Assembly (NCBI GenBank): GCA_947311605.1
Contig: CAMZLC010000107.1
Coordinates: forward strand, 1 to 10,304
Source of the DNA: an uncultured Sulfurovum sp.
Lineage (GTDB): Bacteria > Campylobacterota > Campylobacteria > Campylobacterales > Sulfurovaceae
DNA length: 10,304 bases
Direction: 5' to 3'
Made by a program: the position numbers and the translations under genes. How positions within the stretch are numbered: the stretch's first letter is position 1; each line of letters opens with the position of its first letter. Below the pieces are notes generated by a model, which had not been told where the DNA came from, searched no databases, and saw only the letters and a list, made by a program, of their open reading frames with translations. Below are positions 5,640 to 10,304 of this stretch, piece by piece.

Positions 5640-7594
5640 AGTGCACCCTCCTCTATATATCCTGCGATAGCTTGATTGAGTTTTTCAAATGCTCGCCGAT
5701 AGGATTCGATATGCTGTGGCACCTTCTGTGTATCGTTATAGAGTAGAAGTTTGTATATTTCATCTGCTACCCCATACATGCCGTATGCACCAATCGCCTG
5801 GGTTAGGTTTCGCATATCTGCGCAGAGCACTCTCATCTGCATGTAATCACGCTGATCGACTAGACTCCTCATTAGCTGCGCACTTTGGCCATAAGCAGCA
5901 ACAAACTCCCGAAGTATCTCCGTATAAAGAACTGCATTGCCGCCCGTATAGCGTATCCCTTTCTCTGTATCTAGACCCTCATACTCTCTTCTTGGTATCA
6001 CTACCGTCTGCATGCGTGTAGCGGTATTTCTATTTTTCTCCAGAAAAAATTCAAGTGCTGCATAGAGCCTGCCCACCTCTAGAGGCTTGCTTAGATACCC
6101 ATTGACCCCACGTGTAAACATTTTTTCTATTTCGCTCTCCAAAATCAATGTGGTTAGTGCGACTATCGGCAAGTTGTTGTGGCTATGTTTTTCTCTCAGT
6201 ATCGCGGTAGCCTTATAGCCATCCATGACCGGCATATTGATATCCATCAGTACCAGATCATAAGGCTGCGGTGACTGCGATACCATCGCCACAGCCTCCT
6301 TGCCATCATTTGCTGTGTCTATGGTCATGCCTGATTTTCCCAGCACATGAAGCAGGATTTTCTGGTTGATCTGATTGTCATCCACGACCAAGATACGGTT
6401 CCCAGAAAAAACAGAAAATCTTTCCGGATTCATGTCGGCCCTATCCTCAAACAGTGAACGGTGCACTTTGGGCATATTGGCAGCGGACACCTGTCGTTGC
6501 GGTAGATCTTTCTCCTCCGCCCTCTGTTTATCTCTCTGTGCCACACGATCCAGATCCAGAATCATCTCAAAAATTCTCTCTTGGGAAAAAGGTTTATCTG
6601 CCATCGCATCCACTATATCTAGGGCACCATATCTGTCGCTATCCTCTGAAGAAAAAATACTGGAGAGGAGCACGATCTTAAGATCGCTTCGCTGCTTGAG
6701 ATTTTTCAGATAGCTAAGCACGTGAGGTGTCAGCAGTGTTTCGTCAAAGATGGCAATATCATAAGAAGAGAGATTGACCTTTTTTTCACGGAAGTACTCG
6801 GCGGAAAGAATATCTACTTCATAGCGAAAATACGAGAGCATTTTTTTAATAGCTATCGCAGAACTGTAATTACTATCCACCAGAAAAACTTTTTTTCCTA
6901 CCATCTCCTTGGAAGGTAGCCTGTATCTTCTCAAATTCTCATTCTCGTCTTTTCGAAAAGGAACATTCAGGCGTATGGAAGTGCCTTCCTTGGGTGTACT
7001 TTTTACATCTAGCACACCACCCATCAGCGCTACGATTTCCTTGGTGACATAGAACTCCAGTCTGATATACTTCCCAGAAGTATCGTCATAATATGGTACT
7101 GAAAATGCATTCAACTCCTCCTTGGTGAGATATACACTCTGATCAAGAATGGATATAAGCAGCATCTGACTGCTTTCAGACAGTATATCCTGCGAAATCT
7201 TGATCTCTATTTGTGCACTAGCATCCTTTGCGATCAGACTGCGCGTCAGACTTCCGAGCATCTTTCCCAACTGCAATGAGTCTCCAACCATATGTCGCGA
7301 AACCTGGTTGTCTATATCGAAGATAAGCTCCACTCCGCTATCCATAAAGTCACGACTTAAAGAGCCAGAAAGGTCATTGAGCACATTGTTGAGATTGAAT
7401 TTCTCCTCTTTTATCCTGGTTTTTTTTGATTTGAGGCGAAGGTACTCTATCAGAGACTCCGAAGCACTTGCAGACGTCTCTTCATTTCCTGGCGAAACTG
7501 AAGTTGCGTGAGAGACACTGTCCTTCTGCATCTCGACAGAGCATACTTCTACTTGCGACTTTTTGCGAAACACTCTTTTTAGCCATCCAAACAT
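5636..7594 (-). CDS. Hybrid kinase-like protein: pseudokinase with two receivers and a pseudo-HPt domain
   Basis: A 652-residue cytosolic protein that looks like a diverged paralog of the downstream kinase. The N-terminus MFGWLKRVFRKK matches MIGWIK of the neighbour, which supports the ATG at 7594 over the adjacent in-frame TTG at 7597. Only the second helix of a DHp domain is recognisable (about 45-75), with no HE-R-TP box. The HATPase-like region (about 76-214) has lost the N-box Asn and the glycines of both G boxes: ILDQSVYL replaces the DSGIGI segment and SGKYIRL replaces GGTGLGL. The first receiver (about 235-345) is atypical but keeps Asp284 and Lys334. The second (about 401-520) is intact with Asp405/406, Asp451, Thr481 and Lys503. 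A C-terminal helical region (about 541-645) fits an HPt fold, but the phosphotransfer His is replaced by Ala592. It probably acts as a phospho-accepting scaffold or regulator of the true kinase. It is the first gene of the operon. Confidence 0.85.
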   Translation of the reverse strand: MFGWLKRVFRKKSQVEVCSVEMQKDSVSHATSVSPGNEETSASASESLIEYLRLKSKKTRIKEEKFNLNNVLNDLSGSLSRDFMDSGVELIFDIDNQVSRHMVGDSLQLGKMLGSLTRSLIAKDASAQIEIKISQDILSESSQMLLISILDQSVYLTKEELNAFSVPYYDDTSGKYIRLEFYVTKEIVALMGGVLDVKSTPKEGTSIRLNVPFRKDENENLRRYRLPSKEMVGKKVFLVDSNYSSAIAIKKMLSYFRYEVDILSAEYFREKKVNLSSYDIAIFDETLLTPHVLSYLKNLKQRSDLKIVLLSSIFSSEDSDRYGALDIVDAMADKPFSQERIFEMILDLDRVAQRDKQRAEEKDLPQRQVSAANMPKVHRSLFEDRADMNPERFSVFSGNRILVVDDNQINQKILLHVLGKSGMTIDTANDGKEAVAMVSQSPQPYDLVLMDINMPVMDGYKATAILREKHSHNNLPIVALTTLILESEIEKMFTRGVNGYLSKPLEVGRLYAALEFFLEKNRNTATRMQTVVIPRREYEGLDTEKGIRYTGGNAVLYTEILREFVAAYGQSAQLMRSLVDQRDYMQMRVLCADMRNLTQAIGAYGMYGVADEIYKLLLYNDTQKVPQHIESYRRAFEKLNQAIAGYIEEGAL

Positions 7595-7679
7595 CAACCT
7601 ACACCTTGTTTTTTATATTATTCGTTCAGTACAGACCCTATATTTCTAATCATACGATCACAACAATTTATGAATGGTG

Positions 7680-7685
7680 ATTATA
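7680..7685 (-). promoter_or_regulatory. -10 element for the kinase-nadK-recN operon
   Basis: On the minus strand a perfect TATAAT lies at 7685-7680, preceded by a T-rich TTTTATTG stretch typical of Campylobacterota sigma-70 promoters. Transcription would start near 7673, giving a leader of about 80 bases before the ATG at 7594. No clear -35 is visible. No comparable promoter was noticed in the short or overlapping junctions downstream, so this may drive all four genes. Confidence 0.5.
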
Positions 7686-7724
7686 CAATAAAACGATAAA
7701 ATCATCCACACAGTAATTTTTAGC

Positions 7725-7730
7725 TAGAAT
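7725..7730 (+). promoter_or_regulatory. -10 element for metG
   Basis: TAGAAT at 7725-7730 follows TAATTTTTAGC, a T-rich upstream context typical of this phylum's housekeeping promoters. Initiation near 7737 leaves about 30 bases of leader. An AAGGAA Shine-Dalgarno at 7758-7763 lies five bases before the metG ATG. The element is divergent from, and about 40 bases away from, the minus-strand -10 at 7680-7685. Confidence 0.5.
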
Positions 7731-7768
7731 ACCTCCTTAAAATAAACTCATTTGTTTAAGGAATTTCA

Positions 7769-9727
7769 ATGCAATCCTCCCCAGAAAACAGCACATGTCA
7801 AAAGGCCTATATCACTACACCCATCTATTATGTCAATGACGTAGCACATATCGGTCATGCCTACACCACGGTCATCGCGGATGCGCTTGCTATCTACTCC
7901 AGAATGGTGGGCTACGATACCTTTTTTCTGACCGGTACCGATGAACATGGCCAAAAAATCGAAGAGGCCGCCAAAGCGCGCGGCAAAGAGACACAAGCTT
8001 ATGCCGACGAGATCTCGGGAAAGTTCAAGGCACTCTGGGATGACTTTGATATCAGTTACGACAAATTTATCCGTACCACAGATACGGCACACAAGCAAGG
8101 CGTGCAGTTCGCCTTTCAAAAGATGTTTGATAAAGGGGATATCTACAAGGATGTGTACAAGGGGCACTACTGTATCTCTTGCGAGACCTTCTTCCCCAAA
8201 ATACAATTGGTAGATGATGAGTTCTGTCCGGAATGTGGCAAGCCCACTTCGATCGTCGAAGAGGAGAGCTACTTTTTTCGACTCTCCGACTATCAGGAGA
8301 GGCTGCTCCAATGGTACCGCGACAACCCGGAGTGCATTCTGCCAAAAAGTAAACGCAACGAGGTGATCCGCTTCGTAGAGTCTGGGCTGGAGGATCTCTC
8401 TGTGACCAGAACAAGTTTTGACTGGGGCGTGCACCTGCCCGCAGAGATCGATGATCCCAAGCATGTGATGTATGTCTGGCTGGATGCCCTGATGAACTAC
8501 CTCACTGCACTGGGCTACGGCACGGATGAGGTGAGGATGGACCAGTGGCCTGCGCGTGTACATCTGATCGGCAAAGATATCCTCCGTTTCCATGCCATCT
8601 ACTGGCCGGCCTTTCTCATGAGTCTGGAGATGCCTCTGCCCAAGCATATCGCTGCACATGGCTGGTGGACGCGCAACGGAGAGAAAATGTCCAAGTCCAA
8701 AGGCAACGTCGTCAATCCCAGAGAAGTAGCCGATGCCTATGGACTGGAGAACTTCCGCTACTTTATGCTGCGAGAAGTCCCTTTCGGCGGTGATGGGGAT
8801 TTCAGCCAGCGTGCGTTGATCGACCGTATCAACTCTGATCTGGGAAATGATCTGGGCAACCTGCTCAACCGCCTGATCGGCATGAGCGGCAAGTATTTCG
8901 AAGGCCGTGTCGAGAGCGACCTGGTCGAAAAATACTATCCCGCCGAACTCCACGCCATGCATGACTCGATCGACAAGCTGGAGCCCCTGCTCTTCGAGAT
9001 GCAGATCCACCGCTATCTCGAAGAGCTCTGGAGACCATTGGCTATCGCCAACAAAGCCATCGACCAGTATCAGCCCTGGACACTGATGAAAGAGGGACGC
9101 GAGGCGGAGGCGATGGCACTCAACGGACTCATCGCAACGATCCTTGCCAATGTGGCCGTGATGCTCCATCCTATCATGCCCAAAACCACCGATACTATTG
9201 CTGCGGCACTTGGGTTCGGGATCACAGAGGAGAGCTACCGACACCTGACCAAAGAGAGAGAGCTTCTTGCACCATTCACGGTCGAGAAAATCCCGCCGCT
9301 CTTTCCCCGTATCGAAGAGGCGGTACTGCTTGAAAAAGCAGAAAAGCAGCCCGAAACAGCCAAAAAAGAGACAGAAAAAGAGACAAAGACGGAGGGCGTG
9401 GCGCTGATCGGTATCGATCAGTTTTTTCAGACTTCACTCAAGATAGGTACGGTGATCCAAGCGGAAGAGGTACCAAAAAGTAAAAAACTCCTGCTGCTGC
9501 AGGTCGATCTGGGTGACGGTGATATCCGACAGGTGGTCTCCGGTATCAAAGAGTGGTACAGCCCCGAGGAGCTTGTGGATACCCAAGTCTGCCTCGTCGC
9601 CAACCTCAAGCCTGCCAAACTGATGGGTATCAAGAGCGAAGGGATGGTGCTAGCCGCCAAGGATGATGAGGGCCTGGTACTCATGCGGCCCGAAAAACCC
9701 AAAAAAACAGGCACAGTGGTAAGCTGA
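7769..9727 (+). CDS. metG: Methionyl-tRNA synthetase
   Basis: MetRS charges tRNA-Met with methionine in the cytosol. The 652-residue protein has the class I HIGH motif at 27-30 and KMSKS at 306-310 in GEKMSKSKGN. A single zinc knuckle is formed by Cys135, Cys138, Cys153 and Cys156, followed by the anticodon-binding helical region. A charged Lys/Glu linker (about 520-543) leads to a C-terminal Trbp111-like tRNA-binding domain (about 548-648), which often supports dimerisation in bacterial MetRS. The ATG at 7769 is well supported by AAGGAA five bases upstream and by the close following YITTPIYYVND segment. The gene is preceded by a likely promoter at 7725-7730. Its stop codon overlaps the next ATG by one base (TGATG), so the two are co-transcribed and probably translationally coupled. 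A long ORF on the opposite strand is a shadow. Confidence 0.98.
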   Translation: MQSSPENSTCQKAYITTPIYYVNDVAHIGHAYTTVIADALAIYSRMVGYDTFFLTGTDEHGQKIEEAAKARGKETQAYADEISGKFKALWDDFDISYDKFIRTTDTAHKQGVQFAFQKMFDKGDIYKDVYKGHYCISCETFFPKIQLVDDEFCPECGKPTSIVEEESYFFRLSDYQERLLQWYRDNPECILPKSKRNEVIRFVESGLEDLSVTRTSFDWGVHLPAEIDDPKHVMYVWLDALMNYLTALGYGTDEVRMDQWPARVHLIGKDILRFHAIYWPAFLMSLEMPLPKHIAAHGWWTRNGEKMSKSKGNVVNPREVADAYGLENFRYFMLREVPFGGDGDFSQRALIDRINSDLGNDLGNLLNRLIGMSGKYFEGRVESDLVEKYYPAELHAMHDSIDKLEPLLFEMQIHRYLEELWRPLAIANKAIDQYQPWTLMKEGREAEAMALNGLIATILANVAVMLHPIMPKTTDTIAAALGFGITEESYRHLTKERELLAPFTVEKIPPLFPRIEEAVLLEKAEKQPETAKKETEKETKTEGVALIGIDQFFQTSLKIGTVIQAEEVPKSKKLLLLQVDLGDGDIRQVVSGIKEWYSPEELVDTQVCLVANLKPAKLMGIKSEGMVLAAKDDEGLVLMRPEKPKKTGTVVS

Positions 9728-10304
9728 TGAAAATAGAGGATATTCTCAATCTCACCGGAGGCACACTGAGGAGCACGCCGGAGATCCAGGCCGTAGAGAG
9801 TGCCACGGCATTCCCCTCCAAGATCACCCATGGCGATCTGCTCTTCGCCTCCTCTGCCGAGGATATTCCTCTGGCAATCGAAAACGGCGCCTATGCCATC
9901 GTCTACGAGGGAGAGATGGAGATACTCGATCCCGAGATCGCATGGATCAGGGTCGATTCCGTCAAAGAGTCCGCCTTTAGACTCCTGCGCTATGTACTGC
10001 TCTCCAAAGAGGCTGATTTCTACCTGCTCGACAAGCACGAGATGAGCCTGCTGCGCATGATCCTTACACACAAGGGCAATATCACCTTCCTGTCTCATGC
10101 CTGGAACAAGGCCTTCGAGCAGATCCTCAACGGCGAGGGACACCTTTTTGTCGGTACGGATGCAGATCTCATGAAGCTGATCAAGCCAGAATCCGTCCGC
10201 CTCACCAAGCAGGCAGAAGGCTATGCCGTCTCAGACACACTCTTCAGGAGTACTTTCCGTATCGGGAAATATGTCTATCAGGATATCAAGCTCGTGCCCT
10301 TCCA
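9727..10304 (+). CDS. Mur ligase N-terminal-like protein, partial (runs off window)
   Basis: From the ATG at 9727 the frame stays open to the end of the window, giving 192 complete codons of an incomplete gene. It begins MKIEDILNLTGG. Within residues about 25-60 it has a pattern like the substrate-binding N-terminal domain of MurE/MurF: a GDLLFA segment followed by AIENGAYAIV. The usual Mur pattern has a GDLF(V/F)A segment and an Ai..GA.avv segment. No ATP-binding loop of a Mur ligase central domain is seen in the visible 192 residues, and by about residue 100 the sequence no longer follows a Mur pattern that I recognise. It may be a lineage-specific protein sharing only that domain. It overlaps the metG stop by one base and has no strong Shine-Dalgarno, so it is probably translationally coupled to metG. 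The function is not assigned. Confidence 0.6.
   Translation, partial: MKIEDILNLTGGTLRSTPEIQAVESATAFPSKITHGDLLFASSAEDIPLAIENGAYAIVYEGEMEILDPEIAWIRVDSVKESAFRLLRYVLLSKEADFYLLDKHEMSLLRMILTHKGNITFLSHAWNKAFEQILNGEGHLFVGTDADLMKLIKPESVRLTKQAEGYAVSDTLFRSTFRIGKYVYQDIKLVPF

Noticed and set aside
7595..7597. TTG one codon upstream as start of the 652-residue protein
   Set aside because: The adjacent ATG gives an N-terminus that aligns residue for residue with the downstream paralog (M-x-G-W-x-K). The TTG cannot be excluded, since AAGG spacing fits either.
7766..9244. 492-codon open frame on the minus strand across metG
   Set aside because: It lies entirely antisense to a clear MetRS gene, its product shows no recognisable family, and its openness is explained by metG codon bias. 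No promoter or Shine-Dalgarno was noticed for it.
9427..10143. 238-codon open frame on the minus strand over the metG end and the next gene
   Set aside because: It spans two well-supported plus-strand genes including the tRNA-binding domain of MetRS, so it is a shadow frame.

Overview
The window looks like a chromosomal segment of a Campylobacterota (epsilonproteobacterial) species, probably a Sulfurovum/Sulfurimonas-type relative. This rests on the character of the NadK, RecN and MetRS proteins, the tightly overlapping nadK-recN pair, T-rich extended -10 promoters, and a small SelW-like selenoprotein. The assignment is inference; no rRNA or other marker is present.

Left edge (1-469): a 42-base hairpin opens the window. 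It is followed by a promoter and a short plus-strand gene (147-392) whose 11th codon is an in-frame UGA inside a C-x-x-U redox motif. Read through as selenocysteine, it gives an 81-residue SelW/Rdx-family protein with a plausible bacterial SECIS hairpin just after the UGA. Ordinary ORF finders would report only a truncated ORF from a GTG at 204. A palindromic hairpin cluster (410-445) separates this gene from the convergent operon.

Minus-strand operon (7594 down to 470): four genes with overlapping or near-overlapping ends, read from a promoter near 7680. In transcription order they are (1) a 652-residue protein built like a hybrid histidine kinase but lacking the H-box helix, the ATP-binding motifs and the phosphotransfer histidine; (2) a 912-residue hybrid kinase with an intact kinase core, one intact receiver, two degenerate receivers and a long acidic tail; (3) nadK; (4) recN. 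The first two look like diverged paralogs that may work as an active-kinase/pseudokinase pair. Neither has a recognisable sensor domain or transmembrane segment, and no intact HPt domain or DNA-binding regulator lies in the window.

Right part (7595-10304): a 174-base divergent promoter region, then metG (methionyl-tRNA synthetase with a C-terminal tRNA-binding domain). Overlapping its stop codon is the start of a gene with a MurE/MurF N-terminal-like domain that runs off the window.

The two observations most worth checking are the recoded selenoprotein and the kinase/pseudokinase pair.
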